Shown one piece after another: positions 33,693 through 39,452 of a stretch of 64,000 nt of DNA (position 1 is its first letter; the number at the start of each line of letters is the position of its first letter). Source of the stretch: Urophycis tenuis (lineage: Eukaryota; Chordata; Actinopteri; Gadiformes; Phycidae). Both the position numbers and the translations under genes were made by a program. The stretch covers positions 3,275,498 through 3,339,497 of the forward strand of contig JAXIVH010000018.1 of assembly GCA_036785325.1 (NCBI GenBank), in the 5' to 3' direction. The notes under the pieces are model-generated. The model was not told the origin of the DNA, did no database searches, and saw only the letters and a list, made by a program, of their open reading frames with translations.

Positions 33693-34289
33693 TGTTGTTG
33701 TCTCTGTTACCGTGGTGACTGTCTCTCTGTGAAAACGAAGCCCCTGTACTTGCTGGGGCGACTGCAGCACCTAAGCCACACAACCACGTGTTTGCAGCGT
33801 TGTTGCACGGTGTGTGTGCAAAGGATCACCACGTCACATCGTGGAAGCCTCAGTTGTTGACTTAAAAAAGGATCGGGCTTTACCTTCATTTCAGTCTATC
33901 CTAAGCAGTGAAAAAAAAGATGTGAAATTAAGTACAGTTTACCTATTGCGTATATCAAATAAAATAGACAATAGACATATATATATATATGTAGCCTTAT
34001 ACCGACCTAATTATACATATCTGAAGTAATATAGCAGATACACATTGTACTGTTTGTGAATGAGGAAGGTGAACCCACGCACACACGCCTGTCACATCCC
34101 TCTGTGGAAACATCAACGCCGCTTGTGTGTTTCGCAGACATCAACGAGTGCGCGGAGCCGGGGATCCGCGCCAACCCGTGCAAGAATGCCCGCTGCGTGA
34201 ACACCAAGGGCTCGTTCTCCTGCATCTGCAAGCCCGGCTTCGGGCCCACGCGCCGGCCCAACATCTGCATGCGCACCAAGTTCCAGTAG
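12677..34289 (+). CDS. ltbp3: Latent TGF-beta binding protein 3, 28 coding exons, 5' end missing
   Basis: LTBP3 is a secreted matrix glycoprotein. It disulphide-bonds the TGF-beta propeptide (LAP) in the ER and delivers the latent growth factor to the matrix. Seen: 28 exons joined by consensus splice sites give 1158 codons and a TAG stop with no frame break. Domain order is EGF, eight-Cys 1, EGF, eight-Cys 2, a short Pro/Thr hinge, eight EGF, eight-Cys 3, four EGF, eight-Cys 4, two EGF. Family match: LTBP3 rather than LTBP1, 2 or 4 is favoured by the block around the third eight-Cys domain (LDDTVFCDSVLATNV, CEIYPCPVY), the acidic DSSEEDSDEC before the penultimate EGF, and GYKRFNSTHCQDINEC. 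Nearly all exons are phase 1-1, as usual for EGF/TB modules. Missing: signal peptide and first Cys-rich segment, because the first exon seen opens inside a codon. Oddities: two GC-AG introns, an 11-nt microexon, and one more EGF between eight-Cys 3 and 4 than I recall for human LTBP3. Orthology is inferred from remembered sequences, not a search. Confidence 0.93.
13099..13259 (+). CDS. ltbp3: ltbp3 exon 2: linker and start of first eight-Cys domain
   Basis: Acceptor TGTTTCAG; donor GCC|GTGAGC, phase 0. It codes a basic linker (VQIKLRVHHSEGH...) that ends in GRCFQETTPKQA, where the Cys is the first of the first eight-Cys (hybrid/TB) domain. The domain continues in the next exon with CNST. Confidence 0.88.
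13260..14367 (+). other. ltbp3 intron 2, unique sequence
   Basis: No mobile element or RNA gene was recognised. GC-AG features are absent; it is a GT-AG intron. Confidence 0.5.
14368..14473 (+). CDS. ltbp3: ltbp3 exon 3: core of first eight-Cys domain
   Basis: Acceptor CCTGCAG; donor A|GTGAGT. It encodes CNSTPLPVLTNQEDCCGS.. SWGQNKCYQCPKLP. The CC doublet and SWG motif are hallmarks of the first LTBP eight-Cys domain, where later domains have CCC. Phase 0 in, phase 1 out. Confidence 0.9.
14474..17328 (+). other. ltbp3 intron 3, microsatellite-rich
   Basis: Contains (CT)n at 14628-14687, (GT)n at 15080-15147, purine-rich (GA)n sequence at 15160-15582, including a ~75-bp partial duplication (AGAGTGGCATATGAGG at about 15377 and AGAGTGGCACATGAGG at about 15452), and four exact copies of GGCCCCGGCT at 15751-15790. 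From 15800 to 17328 it is unique with no recognised element. Confidence 0.7.
15751..15790 (+). repeat. 10-bp GGCCCCGGCT tandem, four copies
   Basis: Four perfect head-to-tail copies of GGCCCCGGCT, a short GC-rich minisatellite in an otherwise average-composition intron. Confidence 0.95.
17329..17415 (+). CDS. ltbp3: ltbp3 exon 4: last Cys of first eight-Cys domain
   Basis: Follows GGACCCCAG; donor G|GTAGGA. It encodes ..YGSTCPQGYKRFNSTHCQ, which carries an NST N-glycosylation sequon and leads directly into the first calcium-binding EGF. A second sequon (NAS) is created at the exon 3/4 junction. Confidence 0.87.
17633..17749 (+). CDS. ltbp3: ltbp3 exon 5: calcium-binding EGF
   Basis: A single cbEGF module starting DINEC, with the hydroxylation/calcium consensus C-x-N-x4-F-x-C (CMNTLGSFRC). 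Phase 1-1; acceptor CCGAAG, donor G|GTGAGT. It lies between eight-Cys domains 1 and 2, the standard LTBP position. Confidence 0.92.
17959..18102 (+). CDS. ltbp3: ltbp3 exon 6: second eight-Cys domain
   Basis: Encodes ..CYLMASEDGRCGG.. QLCCCTVGKSWGKNCERCP, with the Cys triplet and SWG motif of TB domains. Acceptor CCCCAG, donor G|GTGAGT, phase 1-1. There is no two-residue insertion between the sixth and seventh Cys here, so this is not the predicted LAP-binding domain. Confidence 0.92.
18549..18662 (+). CDS. ltbp3: ltbp3 exon 7: end of second eight-Cys domain, GC donor
   Basis: Encodes AAFQKICPGGKGYYF.. FSSLEKGYNKP. The ICPGGKGY motif supplies the last Cys of the domain. No phase-compatible GT donor follows; the sequence is CCAG|GCAAGC, a good GC-AG donor. 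Read-through meets an in-frame TAG at 18677. Confidence 0.85.
19085..19095 (+). CDS. ltbp3: ltbp3 exon 8: 11-nt microexon (predicted)
   Basis: Seen: a strong pyrimidine tract and TTGCAG, then 11 nt (AAAACAAGCCG), then GTAAGA. The preceding exon ends in phase 1 and the next must open in phase 0. The 11 nt exactly bridge this and encode E-N-K-P. Without it the frame is lost. The next intron is only 94 bp. Inferred from phase and splice sites; no transcript was seen. Confidence 0.7.
19190..19259 (+). CDS. ltbp3: ltbp3 exon 9: Pro/Thr-rich hinge
   Basis: Acceptor CCAACAG, donor G|GTAAAC. It encodes VQPPETTVAVHPVTASTHSPRVP, the flexible Pro/Ser/Thr-rich hinge between eight-Cys 2 and the EGF array. 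Phase 0 in, phase 1 out. Confidence 0.75.
19804..19881 (+). CDS. ltbp3: ltbp3 exon 10: end of hinge, second GC donor
   Basis: Acceptor TTTTTCAG. It encodes VAKPTPSQIIRVNPEHG.. TQTQVL. The only phase-1 exit is TTAG|GCAAGT, a perfect GC-AG consensus. A GT 4 nt downstream (CAA|GTACCT) would shift the frame. The TQVL-D..EC junction resembles the TQVTE-DEC junction of known LTBPs. Confidence 0.78.
20140..20290 (+). repeat. Degenerate ATC/ATG trinucleotide tract
   Basis: Strand-biased runs of GATAATGAT then CATCATCATCTTC across about 150 bp, immediately before the exon 11 acceptor. Confidence 0.75.
20305..20427 (+). CDS. ltbp3: ltbp3 exon 11: EGF module, degenerate calcium site
   Basis: First EGF of the central array (DFECKVSRNICGRGEC..). 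The Asn of the calcium/hydroxylation consensus is replaced (CESTPSGHIC), so calcium binding is doubtful. My recollection of the human LTBP3 first array EGF is similarly non-canonical. Phase 1-1; donor G|GTGAGA. Confidence 0.9.
21067..21198 (+). CDS. ltbp3: ltbp3 exon 12: calcium-binding EGF
   Basis: cbEGF beginning DDDECETEPCGAGRGTC, with consensus CINTEGSYQC. It is slightly long between Cys 5 and 6 (HQGG insertion), matching the LTBP3 second array EGF. Phase 1-1; acceptor GTCAG, donor G|GTGAGT. Confidence 0.92.
   Translation, partial: TMMNVRQSPAGPAGAPVSTQRGPTSATVTMATRPLCIKGGRNV
21320..21640 (+). repeat. AT-rich degenerate (AATCTGAATATAATC)n tract
   Basis: Repeated AATCTGAAT/ATAATCTGAAT words over about 300 bp filling the intron before exon 13. 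Confidence 0.75.
21646..21768 (+). CDS. ltbp3: ltbp3 exon 13: calcium-binding EGF
   Basis: cbEGF beginning DVNECTKQDVCGPGGHC, with consensus CVNLLGSYKC. Phase 1-1; acceptor CTACAG, donor G|GTGAAG. Its upstream intron is filled by an AT-rich degenerate repeat. Confidence 0.92.
21815..21905 (+). mobile_element. SINE fragment
   Basis: GGATAGTCCAGCGGTGGTTAGG and GGTTCTGGGTTTGATCCCCC resemble tRNA-like box A and B. Short and degraded, between exons 13 and 14. Confidence 0.45.
22005..22124 (+). CDS. ltbp3: ltbp3 exon 14: calcium-binding EGF
   Basis: cbEGF beginning DVDECLDPNTCPGEQC, with consensus CENIPGSYEC followed by VPCLPGHEARGG. The unusual spacing after Cys 4 is shared with the fourth array EGF of LTBP1 and LTBP3. 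Phase 1-1; acceptor TTCCAG, donor G|GTGAGG. Confidence 0.93.
22245..22367 (+). CDS. ltbp3: ltbp3 exon 15: calcium-binding EGF
   Basis: cbEGF beginning DINECQKAGVCLHGRC, with consensus CENFPATFRC. It is separated from the previous module by an intron of only 120 bp. Phase 1-1; acceptor CTGCAG, donor G|GTCAGA. Confidence 0.92.
22436..22665 (+). repeat. ~40-bp degenerate minisatellite
   Basis: Five to six units around CTTCCACTGTGACATCATAG and TTACCGGAG, with variable lengths, in the intron before exon 16. Confidence 0.75.
22730..22852 (+). CDS. ltbp3: ltbp3 exon 16: calcium-binding EGF
   Basis: cbEGF beginning DIDECEDDRLCANGHC, with consensus CVNTEGSFHC. Phase 1-1; acceptor TTCCAG, donor G|GTGAAC. 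Confidence 0.92.
22853..23776 (+). other. ltbp3 intron 16
   Basis: Begins with a (CAT)n run and a short pyrimidine-rich tract (22930-23030). The remainder is unique with nothing recognised. Confidence 0.5.
23777..23896 (+). CDS. ltbp3: ltbp3 exon 17: calcium-binding EGF
   Basis: cbEGF beginning DVNECERASVCHRGRC, with consensus CINSMGSFRC and GYMLVGGRRC near the end. Phase 1-1; acceptor TGGCAG, donor G|GTGAGT. Confidence 0.92.
23990..24153 (-). mobile_element. tRNA-derived SINE, minus strand, before exon 18
   Basis: The complement reads GGGCGGCATAGCTCAGTGGG (box A), GGTGGTTCGATTCCCACC (box B) and ends CAAAAGCGTCTGTTAAATG. It ends about 48 bp upstream of exon 18. Confidence 0.8.
24201..24329 (+). 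CDS. ltbp3: ltbp3 exon 18: calcium-binding EGF
   Basis: Eighth and last EGF of the central array, beginning DIDECAGDRSLCQPFGSC, with consensus CKNRQGSYMC. Phase 1-1; acceptor CCCCAG, donor GAGA|GTAAGC. A minus-strand SINE ends about 48 bp upstream of the acceptor. Confidence 0.92.
24606..24945 (+). repeat. ~44-bp GT/GG-rich minisatellite
   Basis: Units of GTTCATGGTATGTTGATGG and GTGTTTATGGTGTGGTGGTGG in changing combinations, seven or more copies, ending just before the exon 19 acceptor. Confidence 0.85.
24953..25123 (+). CDS. ltbp3: ltbp3 exon 19: third eight-Cys domain (predicted LAP-binding)
   Basis: Encodes ..KKECYLNLDDTVFCDSVLA.. QECCCSIGVGWGDHCEIYPCPVYHS. In known LTBP1, 3 and 4, the third eight-Cys domain forms the disulphide with LAP and has a two-residue insertion between Cys 6 and 7 (FP in LTBP1). 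Here that position reads Y-P (CEIYPC), so LAP binding is predicted. Acceptor CCCTAG; donor CTCCT|GTAACT. This exon's 3' end and donor are copied six more times in the following intron. Confidence 0.93.
25124..25560 (+). repeat. Compound array: CA tracts alternating with exon-19-end copies
   Basis: Six copies of CTGCCC(T/A)GTCTACCACTCC followed by TGTAACTATAAC and (CA)n, continuing the genuine exon 19 end. The donor-equivalent G falls at 25183, 25239, 25309, 25376, 25435 and 25534; the true one is 25124. Spacing varies because the CA tracts differ in length. Confidence 0.95.
25631..25930 (+). repeat. 30-bp acceptor-like minisatellite, ~10 copies
   Basis: Exact 30-bp period. The unit contains GTGTCTGTCGGTCTTACAGT and CCTTAACGTT. 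Each has a pyrimidine-biased stretch ending in ACAG, like a 3' splice site. The last unit runs into the true acceptor at 25935-25936. Confidence 0.95.
25937..26020 (+). CDS. ltbp3: ltbp3 exon 20: end of third eight-Cys domain
   Basis: Encodes SEFSSLCPVGRGFYHEEG.. GLSLHR and supplies the eighth Cys. Acceptor TCCCAG directly follows a 30-bp minisatellite; donor G|GTAAAT. Phase 1-1. Confidence 0.88.
26021..26815 (+). other. ltbp3 intron 20
   Basis: Mostly unique. A short AT-rich (TATACATA)-type stretch lies at 26560-26660. No element was recognised. Confidence 0.5.
26816..26944 (+). CDS. ltbp3: ltbp3 exon 21: calcium-binding EGF
   Basis: cbEGF beginning DIDECVLFSNEICKEGRC, with CVNTQPGYEC and CQQGFYYDSNLLEC. 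It is almost the same as the first EGF after the third eight-Cys domain of LTBP3. Phase 1-1; acceptor CCACAG, donor G|GTAAGC. Confidence 0.93.
27225..27400 (-). mobile_element. SINE-like remnant, minus strand, before exon 22
   Basis: TTCAGCAGACACTTTTATCC (complement of the SINE 3' end GGATAAAAG..CTGCTGAA) followed by a body resembling the other copies. A degraded head ends about 70 bp before exon 22. Confidence 0.55.
27471..27608 (+). CDS. ltbp3: ltbp3 exon 22: calcium-binding EGF
   Basis: cbEGF beginning DVDECDDASQCAHGQC, with CVNTRGSFYC, then SCPSPWSPDASKKKC and a short IATVS tail. Phase 1-1; acceptor TCGCAG, donor G|GTGACC. First of three similar modules with short final loops (exons 22-24). 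Confidence 0.9.
27609..28525 (+). other. ltbp3 intron 22
   Basis: Contains (GT)n at 27652-27686 and three diverged repeats of TTTGTAGTACACTTGTGTGT with GT runs at 27745-27910. The rest is unique. Confidence 0.6.
28526..28666 (+). CDS. ltbp3: ltbp3 exon 23: calcium-binding EGF, possible duplicate module
   Basis: cbEGF beginning GVDECQDPSNCKNGHC, with consensus CVDTPGSYYC (Asp in the hydroxylation position), ending ..VTPEEQA. Very similar to exon 24. Phase 1-1, so it can be gained or skipped without frame change. Acceptor ATCAG, donor G|GTGAGT. Confidence 0.9.
28667..30163 (+). other. ltbp3 intron 23, nothing recognised
   Basis: About 1.5 kb of average-composition sequence between the two similar EGF exons. 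No repeat family was identified. Confidence 0.45.
30164..30292 (+). CDS. ltbp3: ltbp3 exon 24: calcium-binding EGF
   Basis: cbEGF beginning DVNECQDPSYCRNGRC, with CVNTPGSFHC. It shares the ECQDPS-C-NG-CV-TPGS pattern with exon 23, suggesting local exon duplication. Phase 1-1; acceptor TTGCAG, donor G|GTGGGT. Confidence 0.9.
31213..31511 (+). mobile_element. Non-autonomous TIR DNA transposon (MITE-like), ~300 bp
   Basis: The left end AAAGGGCCCTATTTTACCGC with CAGGTGTGAGTGTG and ACAAGCCATGTCAAAAT is mirrored at the right end by ATTTTGAAATGGCTTGTAAT and CACACTCACACCCGG. The terminal inverted repeats are about 50 bp. The outermost right bases (GGGCCCTT) are missing. No ORF. GGGCCC termini suggest a hAT-type origin, but this is not proven. 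Confidence 0.75.
31784..31945 (+). CDS. ltbp3: ltbp3 exon 25: fourth eight-Cys domain
   Basis: Encodes ..HKDVCFRQLDEDLICS.. SACCCHYGRGWGPECRTCPARNS. The Cys triplet and GWG motif mark a TB domain; there is no insertion between Cys 6 and 7. Phase 1-1; acceptor CGCCCAG, donor G|GTGAGC. Confidence 0.92.
31971..32524 (+). repeat. 32-bp minisatellite, ~17 copies, three variant types
   Basis: The unit contains ATGGTGTACATGTTACTTGG and TGCAGGTGT. Three variants differ at one short position (ACC, CAC or AAC before ATGG). Order along the array: acc, cac, aac, acc, cac, cac, acc, cac, aac, cac, aac, aac, cac, aac, cac, aac, aac. It starts 26 bp after exon 25. Confidence 0.95.
32540..32715 (-). mobile_element. 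SINE remnant, minus strand
   Basis: TTGAGCAGATGCTTTTATCC is the complement of the SINE 3' end. TTCGAACCCATAACC and AACCACTACAG are box-B- and box-A-like complements. A TAA-repeat lies in the middle. Confidence 0.6.
32716..33042 (+). repeat. Pyrimidine-rich tract before exon 26
   Basis: About 300 bp of CTCCTCTC/CCTCTCC words leading directly into the exon 26 acceptor, an extended polypyrimidine region. Confidence 0.8.
33043..33147 (+). CDS. ltbp3: ltbp3 exon 26: end of fourth eight-Cys domain and linker
   Basis: Encodes VLFTRLCEMHLETESDGEL.. FAYNPGSFYNP: the last Cys of the domain and an acidic/aromatic linker. Acceptor ATCCAG after a long pyrimidine tract; donor G|GTGAGG. Less conserved than the neighbouring exons; kept because phase and position fit. 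Confidence 0.8.
33528..33656 (+). CDS. ltbp3: ltbp3 exon 27: penultimate EGF
   Basis: Begins GDSSEEDSDECSCANGRC, an acidic lead-in diagnostic of LTBP3. The calcium-site Asn is absent (CVRSYLGTMC), so it is probably a non-calcium EGF. Phase 1-1; acceptor CTCCAG, donor G|GTACAC followed by a CA repeat. Confidence 0.92.
   Translation: MTARKRTQTSVAVLTGAVCAPTWAPCVNATRALDWTTPGHAA
34138..34289 (+). CDS. ltbp3: ltbp3 exon 28: terminal cbEGF and stop
   Basis: Begins DINECAEPGIRANPCKNARC, with CVNTKGSFSC, ending MRTKFQ and TAG at 34287-34289. The C-terminal EGF pair is the expected end of an LTBP; the short basic tail also fits. Acceptor TTCGCAG. Confidence 0.93.
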
Positions 34290-34537
34290 CGCACGTTTCC
34301 GTACGGCGCGCCGCCCGCTAACGCTCACGCCCCCCCCCCCCCCCACCCCTGTCGCCGCACTCCCGCCGCATCCAGGAAGTGTGTCGCCGTGCTCCGTTTG
34401 TACACAGTGGTCTCATGGAGGACCCCTGTTTCACCACCGGGCCGTGGATTAGCCGTCGCAAGATCTATGTGACATCGCAACTGGGGACAGGGGGGGGGGG
34501 GGGGGATTGAGATGTGTGTCTTGCGTCTGGGTGATGT

Positions 34538-34627
34538 CCACTTGTGATGTAGATGTAGGGTAGATTTTGAAAGGGCTAGTTAAGGCTCATCAACATCACA
34601 CCTGGTTGTAAAATAGGGGCCCTTCAG
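34538..34627 (+). mobile_element. Half-copy of the same MITE inside the ltbp3 3' UTR
   Basis: GGTAGATTTTGAAAGGGCTA, ACATCACACCTGG and TAAAATAGGGGCCCTT match the right arm of the element at 31213-31511 and retain the GGGCCCTT end that copy lacks. Confidence 0.65.
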
Positions 34628-34971
34628 TAATTGTCTGGTAGATTTTTTTTTTTTTTTTTTTTTTTTGTGGAAATGTACAAATTGTATCTTTGGCTGCTCT
34701 TTCCCTTACTCCCTATTTGCACATTTAGACAGAATAATTCAGCACAGACAACGCCTTAGGTTCGTTTAATTAAATGCATCGTGTAATTATTGTTTTTGTC
34801 CAATATCTTTCTTTTTTTTACATGTGCATATTTTTTGTATGTGATTGCGTCCATGTTGTCCCTTTTCAGTTCCAGTATTTGAAAAGACTTTGAAAATACA
34901 TGTTATTCCTACGACAGCCAAGTAAATAGTTCATTGTATAGGGGTAACTGCTGTTTGTTTTTAACTTTTTA

Positions 34972-34977
34972 AATAAA
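34972..34977 (+). promoter_or_regulatory. polyadenylation signal AATAAA
   Basis: AATAAA in an AT-rich context (TTTTTAAATAAAGATG) about 680 bp after the ltbp3 stop, followed by T-rich sequence. It is the first canonical hexamer after the stop that I noticed. Confidence 0.65.
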
Positions 34978-34995
34978 GATGTTTTGAATATGGGT

Positions 34996-37405
34996 TAATC
35001 TACCATGTTATTGACTTCCGAGTAAAGAGATCATTAATTTGGGAAACATCACATCAATAGTTTTCTTTTACATTCATTATTTTGATTGATTACACAGGGT
35101 GATGTTTGATGTTACGAATCCCCTTTGTAGTTACTATCTACCAACTGTATTTTGTACCTACTCCTTAATTTTTGCAAAGGGAGTTAGCTGATCAGAAATT
35201 GGGCATTTTGTTTTCGCAAATTGATTTAAAGTGAAAATACATTTGACTATATAATATAAATCTCTTGCCAAAGTTGCATTTAATGAACCAAAATAAGACA
35301 TCTCATCAAAACACAAATGTCAACCACCCACATCACAGACTTCTTTTGTTTGTGGGCTTCATTGATGTCAGAAATATTATTTTGTGGCAAATGTTTCTTC
35401 ATAATTTATACACTTATTCTCATATCGAACCTGTGAGAATAAGTGTAGTTGATTCTCTTAATATTATTGTCTGTGCTGACAATCCTGACGTTTCAAAAAA
35501 TAATTAATTTAACAATTGTGACCTTTGAAACCCCGAGAACTTGAGATCTTCAGTCCATGATAAAGTTGCAAAATAAAATACAATTCTCGATATCGGCCAC
35601 AAGAGGAAGCTGTTCGTCTAGTGTACGATAAAACCGTCACTTGTGCATTTGTGTTCCAACTACCAGTGGCATACTGTGTGTAGAGTAGGCCTGTCACGTT
35701 CCTCTCCATTTTCTCCCTCAGAAGAAAAGTGAACGTTATGACACATTTAAGGCATTAACCGAACTGTTCGAATGGATTTGGGGTATTTTATGACAATAAA
35801 CTCAAAAATCTATTCAGAGTGTTCTCTGCTTCATAATATTTACACCAAACAATGTTTTCATGGCGAATCAAAGTAGAAAGGCTGAAAATCAAAGCCCTTC
35901 TCATCTGTATAATTTTACATATTGTTCTACATTGGTCTATGTTGTATTATTCTTTGTAATTAGTAATCAATTAACAATTCAGGGACACAGACATATGACT
36001 TTAACATGTGACATTGACGTCAAAGGACAAAGAATTTGTCCCTGGAAATGAATGTCCCATGGTTGGTGTTAAAATGCTGAGGGTTGACAAAGCAAACGGC
36101 TAAGTCAAGTATGACAAGACAATGTCTTTCGACGGCTCAGAACGGCGTCCATCTTGGGAGCCTGGCGAGTCACGTCGCTTTGGCACCGTTGTTCTCCTCT
36201 GTCCTGGTTCCATTCTGTCGAATAATTATATAATTTTAAAATAGCCCGGCGAGGTGACCTCCAACTGAACATCTAGTTTAGGCAGAAAGAAGGATGCGGA
36301 AGGGGTAAAGGAGAGACAGAGAATGTGCAAGAACCACTACGGAAATAGCCTGGTTGTCCTCCGGAGATGAGCTGAAATGTGGCGGAGGAATATAAATATC
36401 TTTTAGTAGGTCGGGTTGACCGGGGCCCATCGGGTAGCGTCGGCACTGAGCTCATACAGTTTGGAAAGTTTCTTGGGTCTTTGTCAAATATAGCTTGGGC
36501 AGAAAAGGGGACTAGGTAGGCAAAGGTGGCAGGCCCGATATAGCCACATGGAAATATTCTATTAAGATGTTTTGAGCCCAGGCCTACATTCATTCTGTTT
36601 GGAGTTGTAACCTACATTCATAAACTGCCTGCTGCTACGGTGGTCTGCGTCTGCAATGGTTATCAATGATTTGTAACTTATAAAATAGTTCAGTGCCATA
36701 GGTTTACGTTATTGTAAAAGCAGCAAGATAATCGATTCCATGAAAATGAAAGACCCTGTAGAATGTCAGAATTTACTTTTTAAGGAACTTCTGAACAGCT
36801 TTTTTTTTTCGTAACTGTTGAGATGAAGCATGAGACGTTAACGCTTTCATCTCATTAGTGTTGTCTGAAGCATGAGAAGCTCATGTCTTCTCCCAAATAA
36901 AAACTTTAATGTAGTCTGCATCCTACTGACTATAGTATAGGATGTATTTCACATCTAATTTTCATTCTATAATATTAAAACATACACTACACTTTACCAC
37001 AACTAACACATTTATATTTTCATTTAGCACAGTTAGCTGTGTACAATCATAATGTGCGTAAATACCAAAAAAGTTCAAGTATGTTGACACAAATATAATA
37101 GATTAAATTAAAAAGCACAACATTGATGCTATGCTTTGATTGTTATCAACCTCACATGTACAAACAATAGAAATTTGGATTTGGACAACAGAAGGATCAA
37201 CATCAAATCAAAAACAAAACAAAGAATCTAGGATGTTATTGGACCTGCTGTTCACGGGTTCAGAGAACTTAGTGATGATGACAGAGCTCTCCTTGTCCAT
37301 ATCCTTTCTTTCTTGTTTCTTTCTTAGAGGATTCTAAAAGGGGAGCATGTGGGCCTCTTAACTGGCTGGGATCACATGATATACAGCTTCAAGGGTAGGA
37401 TTAGT

Positions 37406-37439
<34 letters not shown>

Positions 37440-37483
37440 TGACATCATGTTGAAAAAAACACCCTGGTCATGTCTAACTCTGC
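34996..37483. other. Intergenic, nothing recognised
   Basis: AT-rich, with (CA)n at 37412-37437. No conserved coding or RNA signature was seen on either strand. Confidence 0.5.
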
Positions 37484-38511
37484 TGTGATCCAATAGAATC
37501 CCATCAGGTGGAGAACCTGGTCCTCTGGTGTCAGGGCGATGAGCTGCCCCTCCACGTCCATGAAGCAGAGGAACTACGCCCCCCTCAGGATTAATGGGCT
37601 CCCTGTGGAGAGGGTGAGAAGTTTCAAGTATTTCAGAGAGGACCTGACATGGACCATTCACCTCAACACACTGGGGATAAAGGCCCCGAAGGCGTCTTCA
37701 TCGCCTCAGACGATAAAGGCCCGAAAGCGTCTTCATCGCCTCAGGAAATTCAGGGTGTCCCTCAGGGTGTCCCTCTCAAATACGCAAGACTTTCCACCCA
37801 ACGCACCTCAGAGGATCGTCCTGAGCAGGGGGCATCACTGCCCCGGTGCGGGGGGGCAGCACCCAGGGGAGCACAGGGCCTCGTAGCGGGGTGGTACTGT
37901 GGGCTGAACGCACCTCACGTGGGTGCTCAGCACGGCTATACAGGACATTTCACACCAGGCGGAGAAGGTGGTCCTGCGCCGGGCCAGCCCGCACGGCCAC
38001 CCCTACCAACGGCCTCTCCTCCTGGCCGAGGTCGGGCAGGTGCAGAGAGGCGGAGCTCCAGCCCCAGTGCCATGCGCTTCCTGAATGACGACCGTGCCTT
38101 AAGGACGTGGATGTGTTCCCGCGCCAGCATGCCCACATGCCCACATGCCCACAATAGACTCTCATAACAGACTAACTCTCTGGGGAATACTGCACACTGC
38201 CACTCTAACCACATGCTGCTACCCACCGCACTAAACATTCAATACAGTTTTTTTGCACAGCATCATCTGGACAAATACATATTAAACTCATTGGACCATG
38301 ATTTAGTTTTAAATAGATTTTTTTTTAATTTAGCTCTTTTACATATACTAATAATTTAGTTTCACAGTTCACAGTTCTTTTATAATGATTGTGTATTTTA
38401 ACATTTATTGTTTGAGCCCAGTCGCAGGAGCAGGCACAGTGAGCGTTTCACAGCTTGTTGTGCATGCGTGACTTTGTATGTGACAAATAAAACTTGAACT
38501 TGAACTTGAAC
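37484..38511 (+). mobile_element. L2/Maui-like LINE relic, 3' part
   Basis: Translated pieces in shifting frames (VENLVLWC.., LRINGLPVERVRSFKYF, EDLTWTIHLNT, RKRLHRLRKFRV) match the end of ORF2 of L2-type non-LTR retrotransposons as I know them. It ends with GTGACAAATAAAACTTGAAC plus TTGAAC repeats, the typical L2 3' tail. Several frameshifts and a deletion show it is dead. The true 5' boundary is unclear. Confidence 0.75.
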
Positions 38512-38904
38512 CTAATACCACAGACTCACCCCACTAACAATGTTCCCTGCCCCCTAACAATGTCCCTGACTAACCATGTCCCCTAGTGATAACCCTTGAC
38601 CCCCAAAGAAGTCCGCAGTTCCCTAGCGATGTCCCCTGGCCTCCTACTGTGTCCCGTCCTCTCTGGTCTATAGTGATCAGACAGGGGGCGGCGGAGGGGC
38701 GGGGGGTTAATCCAAACTGCTGTTATCTGCAAAAAGCTTCTTTTCACCAGCACAGTCGCACAGCACAGCACTGCCGCTTGGCCGCCACCAGCGGTCCCAT
38801 AGCCTCCACTCAGCTTTCTCTTTGTCTGCCTGGCTTGGGGATGAGCTCTATGGGGGGATGGCCTGGCATGGGTGGGACGCACACCCAGCAAACAGATATT
38901 GTCT

Positions 38905-38947
<43 letters not shown>

Positions 38948-39132
38948 TGGTTGTATGTTTAGTTCTGTTCTTGTTCTGTTTTTGTCTCAGTGTTCTATAT
39001 GAGTGTGTCTCTTTGTGTCTGTACATTTGCGTGATTGGTCTGTGCTTGTGTATGTGGTTGTATGTTGAATGTGTGTTTGTCAGTGTCTGTTGTCTGTTCA
39101 ATTGTGTTTCTAAGTTTTTGTTTTGGTGAGTG

Positions 39133-39211
<79 letters not shown>

Positions 39212-39402
39212 TGTCTGTCTGTCTGTCTGTGTGTATTTGTGAGTGTGTGTGTGTTCATGGATGTGCGTGTGTGAGTGTTTTGTCTGTGGATGGCTGTGTT
39301 GACTACTTTGAGAGTATGTCCATGCAGTATGAGTGTGTGTCTGGGTGTGTGTCTGTCTGTCTTTCTGTGGATGTGTGTTACTCTGAGACTGAGTGAGTAA
39401 GG

Positions 39403-39452
<50 letters not shown>

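Larger units (their letters stand above)
34290..34995 (+). other. ltbp3: ltbp3 3' UTR
   Basis: Runs from the TAG to the first good polyadenylation signal. It contains poly-C (34329-34345), poly-G (34490-34505) and poly-T (34647-34667) tracts and a half-copy of a terminal-inverted-repeat transposon near 34538-34627. The exact cleavage site is inferred from the signal only. Confidence 0.65.

Noticed and set aside
37539..38167. Overlapping frames of 80-172 codons
   Set aside because: Frameshifted pieces of an L2-like LINE relic rather than a host gene.
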